This document shows, piece after piece, positions 51,001 through 64,000 of a stretch of DNA of 64,000 nt. The stretch's first letter is position 1, and the number at the start of each line of letters is the position of its first letter. The notes beneath the pieces are model-generated. The model saw nothing but the letters and a program-made list of their open reading frames with translations. It had not been told where the DNA came from and did no database searches. The DNA is taken from the NCBI GenBank assembly GCA_009869945.1, contig WIXG01000319.1, forward strand, positions 1 to 64,000. The letters run 5' to 3'. The DNA comes from Mesaphorura yosii (taxonomy: Eukaryota > Arthropoda > Collembola > Poduromorpha > Tullbergiidae). A program made the position numbers and the translations under genes.

Positions 51001-54000
51001 TGCTCATAAGTGAATGGATGGATGTCACCGATTGAGAGACACTTGTGCATTATACCATTCCCATTCGCATTTCAATCGCCAATAGGACGGCTACAATCAC
51101 TACAAAATGTGTGACTGCATGGTACGGGAATGTATTGAATGCCAATAAGCGAGTCCCATCATTACGATGAGTACCAACTAGTTTGGTTGCATTTTTGGGT
51201 AAAATCGCAAATGAATTGCATGCAAATTGACATGTTTTTAACTATATGAACGGGGCTTTCTTTATTGCACCACGGAATAACGTGGGATCGGACCGGCAGA
51301 TTTTGCACTATAAACAAATATCTCATTGCTAACGAAGGGCTTACCTTCCAAATAGTTTATTGCCTGAATTCGATGAAACGTGAGGAAATTGATGGCTTGT
51401 TGACAATCAGGGAAACTGTCTCACAATTATACCTCTGCCTATACCAAGCACACACTTCACGTTTACAAAAATCCCGTGTCAATGCAAGCAAGGCCTTGAC
51501 AAGTTCAGCTCACGGAGAAATCCAGGAATGAATGAATGTCCAGGAAAAATGTCCAAGCACTACAGACAAAACTGGTCACGAAATCTTGGATCGCGGCGAC
51601 AGAACACCTTAAACGTCTTTCCTTTAAGAAAGAAGTGAATTTATGAAGTGCAATGTGCAGAATTTGTTCTGCGCTCTCCTCAGGGCAGCGGTGCGCGGTG
51701 CTCAGCCGTGTACATGTGCATTGTGGCAACAAAATTTCATCTCATTCAACCCCTTTACTTAACAGCCTTTACACTTTACTTTGCGGCCTGGCAGACAATA
51801 CTGAGTCCACGAGCAGCCAGCCCACTGTGATACACAGAATCAAACGCATTTAGTGCGCATTGCAGCCTACTGTTTGCGTAGGCTTCATAAACAAGCTCAA
51901 GCTGCAGCTCTGGGCTATGGACGCGAAATAACTGTACATTATCGTCACATTACGCGCTGGGCGTCTTGCAATTTGCAGATTGCAGGTGCAATTGTCCATT
52001 GTCGTTGTGGATTGTTGTGGAGATCAATGAGCTGTAACGTGAGCTACGACCACTGACCAAATTCTGGCTAGTGCTTACAATTCTGTCTCTTCGACGAGCC
52101 TCCTCAGGCTGATGGCTGATCACCTGCGCAATTATGTGCCAGGAAATTAGGACCTACCTCAAAGCATCAAATGTCCTAATTCACAGGCACGTGTTATATA
52201 ATTCAACAAATAGCGGAAATCACATCCGAACGTACACGGATTTGCACATCGGGCAGTTGAGCGGGTGAATCATCAACTTTTAAATCGTGCTCGCTATTGA
52301 ACATAATTTCAGGCAAATCATCCACTTAAATGTGTCGTTGTCTTCATTGCTAATGCTGCCAGACATTAATTCAATTTAGAGAGACAGCCATTAAATGCCA
52401 ATACTCACGCCAACATAGCAAGGTTCTTTTCTATTGTCATTCCTGAATTGTTGCAAAATAAATTGTCAATTACGACAACTGACAAAAGTTTTGAGCTACT
52501 AAACTGTGGCATTAGACATTCTTTCGGCAGACACTGCATTGTTGCAATTTCCACTGCATTGTCACCGTTTGCACAATTCGAAGACAATTCTGTTCCGACT
52601 TCTGGCTTCTTAATCTGCGAATAATTGTCACGCGCTGGCGCTTGGGGGAATGTCGTAGTCTGCTAAATGTGGATTTTGGTCTGGTTCCATTTGAGTTGCT
52701 TTCTCGTCTTTTTCTTTGGGCCACCGGATGTTCGTCTTTATGTGCGTATCATTTACGAGTATGACTGTCTGCCGCTGTTGACGCATTTTCTTAATTTTGT
52801 ATTATCCTACATTATTGAAGTTTAGCATTATTTTTGCGTGTCGTCGCTGTCGCCAATGAAGTTAAGGAGAAATCGAAAGCGTGAGAATTGATGCAGTTTA
52901 TGTCATCAAGTGTATGTTGACAGAATAATTTCACTTCCATTTTTAGGATAATAAAATAATTTATTCTTTCATGTGGATGTTCTTGACAATACATAAAACA
53001 ACTGCTTTACAACGAAAATTCTGATGCCGGGCTGGAGCTTCACAATATTTTCCCAATCCTTCGCCGTGAATAAGACACCTTCAAAATTAAAAACAGTCAA
53101 TTATGGTGCAGCTTGATGCACCGTATGCTTTGACTTTTCGCGTAATGACGCACATCTCCGACTTGGTCGTAATACAGGCAATGTGAAACGAAAGTAGGTC
53201 GTGCGCACAGCATCCAGTCAGATTTATGTCTTTCCTTTTTTGTAACGCAGACGAATTATGTCGCCGTCTTGACACGAAATTCGAACAGCGCAGAAAATGT
53301 TGTTTTTCCTTTGTTAATTTCCATTCGAATTTATAGCTGCCTTCCCTTGCATCCGGTTTTGTGAGGTATTCGATTTTATGAGAAAAAAATTTTCATACTT
53401 TTTATGAGTAAATTTCGAAATCTGTCCGTCAGTGCAGCCTGCAGGATACACACCGATCGCGAATTTCTTAAGTCAAACTGCGTCGTAAACCTACCGAAGC
53501 CGATAATTAGTGAAACAAGTCCAAGGGGATGGTTAGTCATTGTATGGATGAGGTATTTGGCTGTTTGTAATGGAGGGGCGAAGAGAAGGGTTGGATGCCA
53601 AAAACAAAGGGACAGATGCATCATTGTTTTCCCAATTCGTCCACCTAAAACTTGCATTTTTAACCCGAGTTAAGTGGGGCAAGACAAGTCAAACTCTCTA
53701 CGCGATTTCTCCAGCAATTGTTAGTGCTAACCAATAGGAAAGGTCCAACGTGAGAGTGAGTTCTTCCCATACCTGATTGATGGAACCTGTTCATTCGCAG
53801 GTGCGTGAGTAGAAGTGAAATCTTGATGCACGAGTTTCCTTTGTTATAAATAGCCGAAAGCAAAAACCTTGAATTCTAATTTGATCCACTGGAAATGATA
53901 ACACGCTTTCTATTATAAAACTTGAAGTGCTTTGTTCCTTCCCGTTTCAAGCCACGTGTCATAGAAGATTTTTATATCTTTTCGATCTGAAGATTCACAA

Positions 54001-54058
54001 GCATGAATTTGGCTTAGCAGAGATAAACAGGACCAAAATGAGAGCAGTAGAATATGAC
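36046..54058. other. 18 kb gene-poor interval
   Basis: No exon with recognisable homology, tRNA, rRNA, CRISPR-like array or intact transposon was found on either strand. Open frames are short (at most about 134 codons) and domain-free. The sequence is AT-rich, with many short homopurine, TGCA and GCAATT words and a few simple repeats (for example GAAT/GGAT repeats near 41224-41245). The part next to 36046 is the 5' flank of the PEAK-like gene and may hold untranslated exons and regulatory elements. Absence of genes is judged by eye only. Confidence 0.5.
49029..49050. repeat. 22-bp perfect palindrome
   Basis: The arms CCTGATTCTGA and TCAGAATCAGG meet with no spacer, giving a fully self-complementary 22-mer in the gene-poor interval. 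No neighbouring gene or repeat explains it. Confidence 0.85.
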
Positions 54059-54064
54059 TTTATT
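54059..54064 (-). terminator. Poly(A) signal of the OST3/OST6-family gene
   Basis: Minus-strand AATAAA lies 87 bases downstream of the stop codon at 54151-54153. Confidence 0.55.
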
Positions 54065-54150
54065 TGTTCGTTTTAATTATAGTCTGACATCAACTAACTT
54101 TAACAATTCAAGTTGACATTGCTGGAAGACGCATATAATAGACAGGGATT

Positions 54151-55540
54151 TCAATCCCCACTCATTTTATATCGAGCCAGCATCAGAACAAGAACGAATG
54201 GCACAGTGAAAGATGACAACGCAAAGTAGGCTGAAGGTTGGTCTTGCGATTCTTGCGACTTCGTTTTCAGCTTCATTGTTTTGGGATACTCGATCAACTG
54301 AACCATTCCATATGCTATCATTCCATCTAAAATTAATAATCGCGTATGACATTGCTGTACTCTTAGAAAACATTAGTTGTAGCATTTACATAAGGTGTAG
54401 ACGAAGACCAACTCAACTTGAAATTGAGACTCAGTTGAAGGATAAATCAGAAAGATTTCACCAGACTGGGGTGATCGATGGAACATCGCCACGCTCTCAA
54501 TGTGACAATACATGAGTCCAGAAATTAACAGAAGGATACACGACTGAAATGAATCACAGAAGTACAATTAAGATAACTTCAATCTCCAAGGAAGGATGAA
54601 TATATTGCTCTCAACTTACGACGATCATTATGCCCAGCGCACCTGGCTCTTGACAAATTAAGGAAAATATGTACACCAACACGTCTCGCCTGTAAAACAG
54701 GTACAATCCAATCAGCACAAGCGTCACCATCGACGTTGACATGTTCTGTCTTTGCTGCGGATCATCAAATGCAGGTCTTCTAATTTCAATTTGAACTCCA
54801 GTCTGATCAAAAATCCATTCAGTTATCCCGTGAATTTGCAAAGAATAAGCACTACGATCCAATTCCACTAAATTCGTCAGCATTCCTTTCGATGGGAAAT
54901 AAAATAGACTTGGTACGTCCGTCAAGTCTACACCAATCTATTCACAAGAGTGGAACTTTTTAGGAAAAACAAAAACCGGAGGAGTGGCTCCCAATGTCGT
55001 TTGTAAACCTGTGAGAAAAGTTCTGGCGAATTATGTCCGTAAATCTCGGCGAAGAACATTTTCGGATACGACAGATTCATTGAACGGTACGAGTCAGCAA
55101 TGACATTCAACGACGATCGTGCGATTTGGCAGTCCTCGGAGGAGTGCCTTGTCTTCTCATCAGTCAGCAGTAGAATCATTGAATAATTTCGCGGAACTTC
55201 TGCTACAAATTTTGAAAACTGTCTCAAGTTAATTTTGATCAATGAATCCCTCGACGTCAGATACAGAAGATGCTCATACTTTTCACTCAGGACCTGAGAA
55301 AAACAGTAGCAGTAACTTTACTTGACCATAACTATTAACTCTAAGACGAGACGAGTGACGTATATTCGTGATTGTTACATCCAAAATTACCTTTGTCGCT
55401 GATGATTCGTACTCCAATTCTATGCCAGAATCCTGAGGTGATGCTAATCGGCGGACTTCACAGACTTGCGGAAACAGGATTAAGAAGGCAAAGACAGCTA
55501 AACTGTTCATCAATCTACTCGGATTACGAGGTTTGTCCAT
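54151..55540 (-). CDS. Oligosaccharyltransferase OST3/OST6 subunit family protein (MAGT1/TUSC3-like)
   Basis: Five exons, minus strand (55540-55391, 55293-55009, 54937-54620, 54543-54390, 54326-54151), join in frame to 360 residues, close to the family length of about 335-350. A signal peptide lies at about 11-27. A lumenal thioredoxin-like domain follows, with MILLLTDE as a core strand and the family's VPSLFYFPSKG (about 151-161) where a cis-proline-type strand lies. IHGITEWIFDQTGVQIEIRRP closes the domain. Four membrane segments complete the protein, starting near MVTLVLIGLYLFY. OST3/OST6 subunits sit in the ER oligosaccharyltransferase complex and use a CxxC pair to hold cysteines of nascent chains so that nearby Asn sites are glycosylated. 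Here the pair is S102-E-D-C105: the first cysteine is missing. The gene is head to tail with HAUS6, whose stop is 480 bp upstream. Confidence 0.87.
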
Positions 55541-55922
55541 TGCAATATAGTTAGGATGTGTATTTCTACTTCTAAATGCTTAGTCCACTATTTAAAATCC
55601 AATTTAACTTATTGTACTTTCACTTGAAATCACTTGCAACTTGCACCAAACCCAAATCAAAGTTTCAGTTGTTTCAGCTGCACCTGCAACAGAATCCGGA
55701 GAAAGCACGCTGTAGAAGTTGGCTTCGTTGAGTGCTGTGCTATTCCTCCAACCCAAGTTCATATGCTCACTTTTGACTCCTTTCGATGATTCCAGTTTCT
55801 ATCCAATAACTCCCACAACCACTCAAAATAACGCTTTTACTGATGAGAGTTAGTGCAATGAAGCTGTGAAAAGTGCTAAACACTTTGAACAATGGAGCTT
55901 TTACCCGAAGTTGAAAAATGTC

Positions 55923-55928
55923 TTTATT
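55923..55928 (-). terminator. Poly(A) signal of HAUS6
   Basis: Minus-strand AATAAA lies 93 bases downstream of the HAUS6 stop codon, inside the 480 bp gap before the OST3/OST6 gene. Confidence 0.55.
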
Positions 55929-56020
55929 TCCTTAATGGCAGTAGAAATTAATCTCAAATTACGATTAAGTAGGCATGAAATTACAAAACGTGCGCGATAA
56001 AACTAAATATGCAAAATAGT

Positions 56021-58205
56021 CTATTTTCTATCTCGTTTCACTTTACGATTAAGGTTTCGGTCCAGCATTGTGCTCTGCTGCGTCCCGTTTGCGTTGCTTG
56101 ATCGGGTTGATCCCAGCAATGAGTTGACACTATTTACAACATCAAAGGACTTCACAGGTGTCCAGGTAAACATTTTCTCCGGCGAAGAAACGGACGCACA
56201 CTTTGACAGCCGGTCCCATTTGACTCCTTCCAACTTAATTTGAAGTGTCTTTGTTTCAAACAGCACTTCCTGAAGAAACTGTTCCTCTTCCTCACGACTC
56301 ATTGGAATCTGATCAAATTGGCCGGAACAACGACTATTCCCGATTGATTCAGTCTGGCGCTTTAGAAGTTTGTGCCTTTGTAGCTGCATTTCAATTTTGT
56401 CAACAAGTTCATCCGATGGTCTGCCTAGCTGCTCCGTGTCTTGCCAAACCTTTTCCATGGTCTTGCACACGTTTTGAAAATATTCTCCAAGATCACTCCT
56501 CTTCAGCTTCAAAGTTAAAAAAATCATTAATGCCCGTATCAAAACTGCTCGCAACCCTGACTGTGTTATATTACCTTCAAGAGACCTCTCAACTTGCTGC
56601 CGTCCAGCACAATACTTCCATTGATCTCCATCGCTTCGACCAGCTTACAAAGCTTAATATGATTGTCACAAAATTCTGCCACCTTGCCAAACATGTGATC
56701 TACTTGCTTCAGTTTGTCACACCATTCTTTTGTGAGAACACTTGCTAGAATATCTTCAGTGATTGAAAAATTTGTTGGGTCGGAATCAGCGCTTTGGGCT
56801 TCAGCCTTAATCTGTGCAGATCTCATGTCCATCAGGCCCAAAGCATTTTCTGGAAACAAATGTGGCTTCCTTTCAATTACATCACGAAGTTTCTCTCTTT
56901 CTTGCTGCAGAGTTTTGCTGTTTTCTTCATTCGCTTTAAGCTTCTCAGCCTTTCCTTCGTTATGTTGTTCTATGTAGTTCATGGTTAACTCCAACGCATT
57001 CAACGAACTCTGAAGTAATTCCTTCTTTGCAGCTCGAAATTTTTGGATTTGCTTCATCTTCTCGGAACTTGCATTGTAGCTTGGTTTCAAAATTTCAGTT
57101 GAATCATCTTCAATGATATAAACAGATGTTATTAGGCAACAATGCAACAAACGACTTCGCAGTGTCTATGAATGCTAGGAAATGCATACTTCGCCTTCGT
57201 TGAAGAACCTTGAACTTGACGAAGGACACAAAGTGGCCCATAAACCGAAGGAATTTCTCTCCAAAAGGGTTGACAAATAGGGCAAACTGGAGCGCACCAT
57301 TTGGGAAGAATTCTGGGTTCGCCTGTAGGCAATAAGGTTTAGTTAATAGTAGACTGGCATTAATAACTTAGTAATGACGAATGCTGATTCCATTATGTGC
57401 TTACCTCAACAATTTTATTAGCCCACGTGAATGCAGCTCTTCGATACTCGGGCTCCTGCTTCTTGTCAAACAATGGCCAGCATCCCTTAAACACAGTCTC
57501 GGTTTCTTTCGGATCAAGGATTTCGAATAAGAAATGAGTAACATGATAAAATGCAGTCGGATTGCTCGTACTAAACATATCCTGTCAAGCAATATTATGG
57601 TTATGCTTCAAACGTGAAGATTGCGGAGGTGAATGATTTCTTATTAGCCTGACATACACTTGCAAATTCAAAGGAAGCAGGTTCCGGTTTGTCCGGCCTC
57701 CTATTTCCGGTTCCTTTTTGCTTGCCTCCAACACCACTACCCAAGGCAAGACGTTGCTTTTCTTGTTCTCGTTTGTGTATTCGCATTAATATATTCAGTG
57801 ATTTCAAAAGACACTCTCCTCTATTCATGGCCGCGTACCCCATATAATTTACTGGAGGAGCTGCCATGGGTAAAACTGGTCCCTGCCTTGTACTTCTCAA
57901 TGTCTGTTAAATAGAGCAATACATATTAGGACCTGACCGGACCTTTTCATGGATATATATTGGCTTACATTATCTGCGTCATTAGGAGATCGAGTAAATG
58001 GAGTTGAAGCAATAAATTCCGTCTCGCTACAACTGCTGAGGATAGTAGTGCTAAGTGCTGAACCTTTGCTTCTTTTACCACCATCGCTCGGACTTGTACT
58101 GGGAATCGGAAGATGCAGTTGGGATCTTTGTTGTGATAAACTTTGCCCAACACTACTCCCGGCAATGGATGCCTGTTCCTCATTTGGGGGAAGTTTGCTG
58201 CTCAT
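56021..58205 (-). CDS. HAUS6: HAUS augmin-like complex subunit 6
   Basis: Six exons, minus strand (58205-57969, 57903-57658, 57581-57405, 57322-57190, 57107-56575, 56506-56021), join in frame to 603 residues. The family's conserved N-terminal region is clear: a MF...AFYHVTHFLFEILD segment, then VFKGCWPLFDKK and a WANKIVEANPEFFPNGALQF stretch. It is followed by long charged helices (about residues 290-510) likely to form coiled coil, and a basic tail (NRKVKRDRK). HAUS6 is a subunit of augmin, which binds spindle microtubules and recruits gamma-tubulin for branching nucleation in mitosis. The start used is the first in-frame ATG after upstream non-ATG sequence. It gives a Ser/Thr-rich leader of about 90 residues that many HAUS6 proteins lack. 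Exon 2 ends at GTATGT, the only good donor that keeps frame. The gene is head to head with RFC3. Confidence 0.85.
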
Positions 58206-58785
58206 GATTCTGCTGCACAAACATCACGTTGGTCTTAGTGTCAAGATCTTGCTAATCAACACAAGAACCTATGTCCAGGACTTACCAAAACAAACAATAG
58301 AGTTGGACGTTGGGCTCTTTTTAGGCGTGTTATGTGACACTCAACTTCGCTTGCCACGATGATATGATGATGAAGACCGCCTTGAAGCTTTAACCTCGTT
58401 ATAATTGATCCGGTTGAATGTTAGTACTGAAATACACTTCGTAAAACCGTTCATTCAAAGGAACTTAGGAATTCAATTTAATTGAGGCGTTTGATTGAGA
58501 CTATTCTCGTTGAGTGTTTTCTGTTTCGTGAATTTTAGCGGGTTTCAAACCAAATCTCGTTTCAACACCCCGCTCACACAATTAACACCTTTGTTTGATG
58601 CTTGATAGAATGAAGGTGACGTTTTTATTGTATTGGCGCACAAATCGTGGAGTCAGAAGCTGACTGAATGCTTTCTCCAACAATTCCATATTCCAAGTAA
58701 TTGAGATTCCAAGTTCGAGTTAAATTAATTATTACACTGTAGCTTCCAGTTCCGTCTCCTCATACATAACTTCAGCTCGAGCAAG
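58206..58785. promoter_or_regulatory. Divergent HAUS6 / RFC3 promoter region
   Basis: The 580 bp between the two start codons must contain both 5' UTRs and promoters. No TATA box is obvious at a useful distance from either start, as is common for housekeeping genes. Both products act in proliferating cells (spindle assembly and DNA replication), so shared control is plausible but inferred. Confidence 0.45.
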
Positions 58786-60258
58786 ATGTCACTCTGGGTG
58801 GACAAATACCGCCCTAAGCTTCTGGAGGATTTGGACTACCACAGAGACTCTGCTTCAAACTTGAAACGCCTTGTAAGTTAATCGCGGACTCATGTCACGA
58901 TTAATTAATGCGAATCCGTTGATCCAAAAACCAAAATTGCCGAAGGTATGCACTAGAATTTTGCTTTCATTAAGGTGGATTCGGAAGACTTTCCACATCT
59001 ACTGGTCTACGGTCCTTCCGGCGCTGGAAAGCGAACCCGAATTGCCTGTCTCCTCCGAGAGCTCTATGGTTCTGGCGTGGATCGCGTTCGAATTCAACGA
59101 CAAACCTACGAGGTAAGCATTTATTGCAAGGAGCAATGTGACACGATGTGATATGAGGATGATGAGTAGGCATTTGTCTTAATCTCTGCCAGACTCCTTC
59201 CAAAAAGAAAATTGAAATCTCGACTTACTCCAGCAATTATCACATTGAGGTCAACCCAAGTGATGTTGGAATGTATGACAGAGTTGTCATTCAAGAGCTG
59301 ATTAAAACGGTTGCCGAAACTCATCCACTAGATCAGCATCCATTCAAAGGTAAATAATAAGTCCGGAACCAACTTAATATGAGCGTATTGAATCTTGTAA
59401 TAAATACAGCAATTGCCTCTTAGTAATTGTTCTCCAAGAGGTGGACCGACTCACAAAAGATGCTCAGGATGCATTGCGACGAACCATGGAGAAATACATA
59501 GCATCTTGTCGCTTAATTCTCTGTGCCCTGTCTACTTCACGAGTGACGCCAGCGATTCAAAGTCGTTGTTTATTGGTCCGAGTTCCAGCACCTTCTCCAA
59601 GTCAAATTGCAAAGGTTCTGCAGGTAAGTTGATGCTTCCATTTCTACTTAATTCAGCGAATTTGGGTATGTTTTTGAGGGTGAAATATTGTTCAATGTTC
59701 AGGCTATAGCAAAGAAGGAGTCTCTGACACTGCCACTTGAATTGGCGGACCGTATTGCTAACGACTCTCAAGGCAATCTTCGTCGAGCGATTCTAATGTT
59801 TGAAGGATGCCGAGCCGATAAGTACCCATTTGTCGTGAATCAGGAAATACCAGGTAAGTCAATTGTTAGTATAAAGTAAGCCGCAGGGACAATGGAACTA
59901 ATGATCTTTATTTTATTCAGTGCCAGACTGGGAAAAATACTTGAAAGACACAGCATTGAAAATTGCTAGCGAGCAGAGTCCAGCAAGGCTGCTTGAAGTT
60001 CGTGAGAAGATTTATGATCTTTTGAACCACTGCATCCCACCAGAGCTGATCTTCAAGAATTTACTGAAGAATATCACGGGCAACTGTGATAATCAGCTTA
60101 AGGGTGAGATTTGTGCGGTGGCTGCAACGTGCCAGTGGAGATCAACCCGTGGATCAAAAGTTATCTTTCATTTGGAAGAATTCATTGCTAAATTCATGGC
60201 AATATACAAACGATACCTGGAACAAGCATTTGCTGATGATTTTGGTGACGATGACTAA
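58786..60258 (+). CDS. RFC3: Replication factor C subunit 3 (clamp-loader AAA+ subunit)
   Basis: Six exons (58786-58872, 58975-59112, 59193-59349, 59424-59623, 59703-59853, 59921-60258) join in frame to 356 residues, the same length as the human protein. It begins MSLWVDKYRPK, the RFC box I signature. Walker A is GPSGAGKRT (42-50), Walker B is VIVLQEVDRL, and the SRC arginine-finger motif is in IQSRC. The AAA+ lid and the C-terminal collar domain (PPELIFKNLL, LEEFIAKFMAIYKRYLEQ) are intact. RFC3 is one of the small subunits that, with RFC1, 2, 4 and 5, loads PCNA onto primer-template junctions, and it also serves in the checkpoint and cohesion clamp loaders. The protein ends in an acidic tail (FADDFGDDD). 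The gene shares a divergent promoter region with HAUS6 and converges on mL46. Confidence 0.97.
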
Positions 60259-60385
60259 TGCCAGCTAGTGAAGGTGTTGATTACTTGTAATCTGTAAAAC
60301 TTGTAACAATTTACTTCTGAATTTTCAATTTCACACTTTTGTCACAGGGTTTTCAGTTTTATACAAAACCTTCAAGTGATTTAGC

Positions 60386-60391
60386 ATTAAA
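60386..60391 (+). terminator. Candidate poly(A) signal of RFC3
   Basis: ATTAAA lies about 130 bases after the RFC3 stop codon and only 63 bases before the convergent mL46 stop, so the 3' UTRs of the two genes may overlap. Confidence 0.4.
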
Positions 60392-60453
60392 ATTACATTC
60401 GTTCTGATTCTAAGCTAACAGGCGACCAGAGACCCGCATGATTCCTGAATATT

Positions 60454-61568
60454 TCAGTCCTCGTCTATCAGAAATTTGGAGACACTCTTGAAGTAATCGG
60501 GAAGAAGCTGCTCCTTCAATTCATTTCTTGTCACCCACTTAAAATTTTTAATCTTGATAACTTGGTCGGACGATGCAGTCGCAGTTTTGGGAGGTGACAG
60601 TGCAAAGTCACCAGAAACATAGTTCGCCTTATAAAAGAAAATCTTGGCACCCACTGTATTGTCTTTTCGAACTTTCCTCACATTCTTTGAGAATTTGTAT
60701 CGATAAAATCCCCAAGGAGCATTCCCCAACACTTGAGTTTTCATGTTAGGAAATGAAGTGACTAGAAGTCGGTCGACAACTTGCCGCAGTGTCTCTTGTG
60801 CGTCCCTTTTCAATTGAGGACACACCCATCGAAAATCATTCTGTCCAATTTCCTGCTCAACTAGCAGCAGTAAATGAGAGTCCAATGCTCGCTGAAGGGA
60901 TTTGTCATCGTTTGTTTTGTCAGCTTCTAATAACCAAACAATGGATAATATTCACTTGAGATTTAATTGTGGTCGAATGGGTTGACTTCGGTTACGTTAC
61001 ATTTGAAGTTTACCTGTTTTCCGGCCCATGGGCACAAACTTTAGGAACTCTGCGGTACTGGCGTCTTCGAAGTCTTGTGCCGTTTCAACCGTCCCTTGGT
61101 CAATTTCACCTCTTTTAATTTTTTCCAGCAAGGTTCTGTACAGAAAGTATAAATATAACTCAATTCATTAAGTTGAGTACGTGGGTTGCGCTCCGACTCA
61201 CTTGTCCTCCTCCTGACGCCTTTCATGATCACTCATTTTACTCGCCTCCAATTCCACGGCTTTTAGGAAATCGAGGTATCTTTTCTCCATAGGTTTGAGC
61301 TCAGCACCAATAATTGGCCGTCTTTCAATACAAAGGCCAACGTGAATATCCCACTTTTCATTTAATTCGACTGACGGCTTGTACTTCTCGATGTCTCCAA
61401 GATCAATGGCTTTTGCGTAAGACACATTCTGCAAGTTGTGGAAATTAAACCACAGTTCAAAATCGGTCAATGTTTACAAAAATCGCATCTTACCCGAACC
61501 GTTGAGGCACATAGCCAATAATGTTGACCCACCAATTTCCAACTCGTGGAGCGTAAAATAGCCTTCAT
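60454..61568 (-). CDS. MRPL46: Mitochondrial large ribosomal subunit protein mL46
   Basis: Four exons, minus strand (61568-61494, 61428-61202, 61135-61014, 60926-60454), join in frame to 298 residues, typical for the family. The N-terminus (MKAILRSTSWKLVGQ...) is basic and lacks acidic residues, as in a mitochondrial targeting peptide. The conserved N-terminal block follows: WDIHVGLCIERRPII and LKPMEKRYLDFLKAVELEAS. The C-terminal Nudix-like fold includes SLQRALDSHLLLLVEQEIG, ETLRQVVDRLL, LGNAPWGFYRYKF and GAKIFFYKANYVSGDF. Members of this family have lost Nudix hydrolase function and act structurally in the mitoribosome near the central protuberance. Exon 1 encodes only the presequence, a common arrangement. 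The gene converges with RFC3 and diverges from DRP1. Confidence 0.93.

Positions 61569-64000
<2,432 letters not shown>

Overview
The window is nuclear DNA from an animal, most likely an arthropod. Coding exons are separated by short GT-AG introns (mostly about 55-150 bp, with GTAAGT-like donors and pyrimidine-CAG acceptors). AATAAA-type signals follow several stop codons. The gene set is metazoan: four-domain GPI-type fasciclin I, a short-chain dehydrogenase (SDR), augmin HAUS6, RFC3, mL46, an OST3/OST6-family subunit and a DRP1-type dynamin. A crustacean or hexapod fits, but I cannot name a species. I see no prokaryotic, viral or intact transposon genes.

Layout. (1) 1-1669, +: the 3' end of a fasciclin I gene whose 5' part lies outside the window. 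(2) 3866-5344, +: a complete eight-exon SDR16C/17beta-HSD11-like dehydrogenase. (3) 9138-26153, +: a complete twelve-exon fasciclin I gene (750 aa) with a 13.3 kb first intron. Its last four exons have the same intron phases as the partial gene, so the two are paralogues with the SDR gene between them. (4) 28484-36045, -: a four-exon gene for a very long, mostly disordered protein (about 1942 aa). Its C-terminus resembles the PEAK1/pragmin pseudokinase family, and a protein-phosphatase-1-docking-like segment lies at the end of exon 1. (5) 36046-54150: an 18 kb stretch in which I find no gene.

(6) 54151-64000 is a compact cluster of housekeeping genes: the OST3/OST6 subunit (-), HAUS6 (-), RFC3 (+), mL46 (-) and DRP1 (+, running off the window). 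HAUS6 and RFC3 are head to head 580 bp apart. RFC3 and mL46 converge with only 195 bp between stop codons. mL46 and DRP1 diverge across 1.4 kb. These genes serve unrelated core processes: N-glycosylation, spindle microtubule branching, clamp loading, mitochondrial translation and mitochondrial fission. The two halves contrast sharply: long introns and deserts around cell-surface and signalling genes, tight packing around housekeeping genes.

All gene models were spliced by hand. Exon lengths and phases were checked for continuity, but no transcript data were available. No convincing new multi-gene system was found. The points most worth checking are the OST3/OST6 protein with SxxC instead of CxxC, the PEAK-like protein with its PP1-docking-like block, and the tandem fasciclin paralogues.
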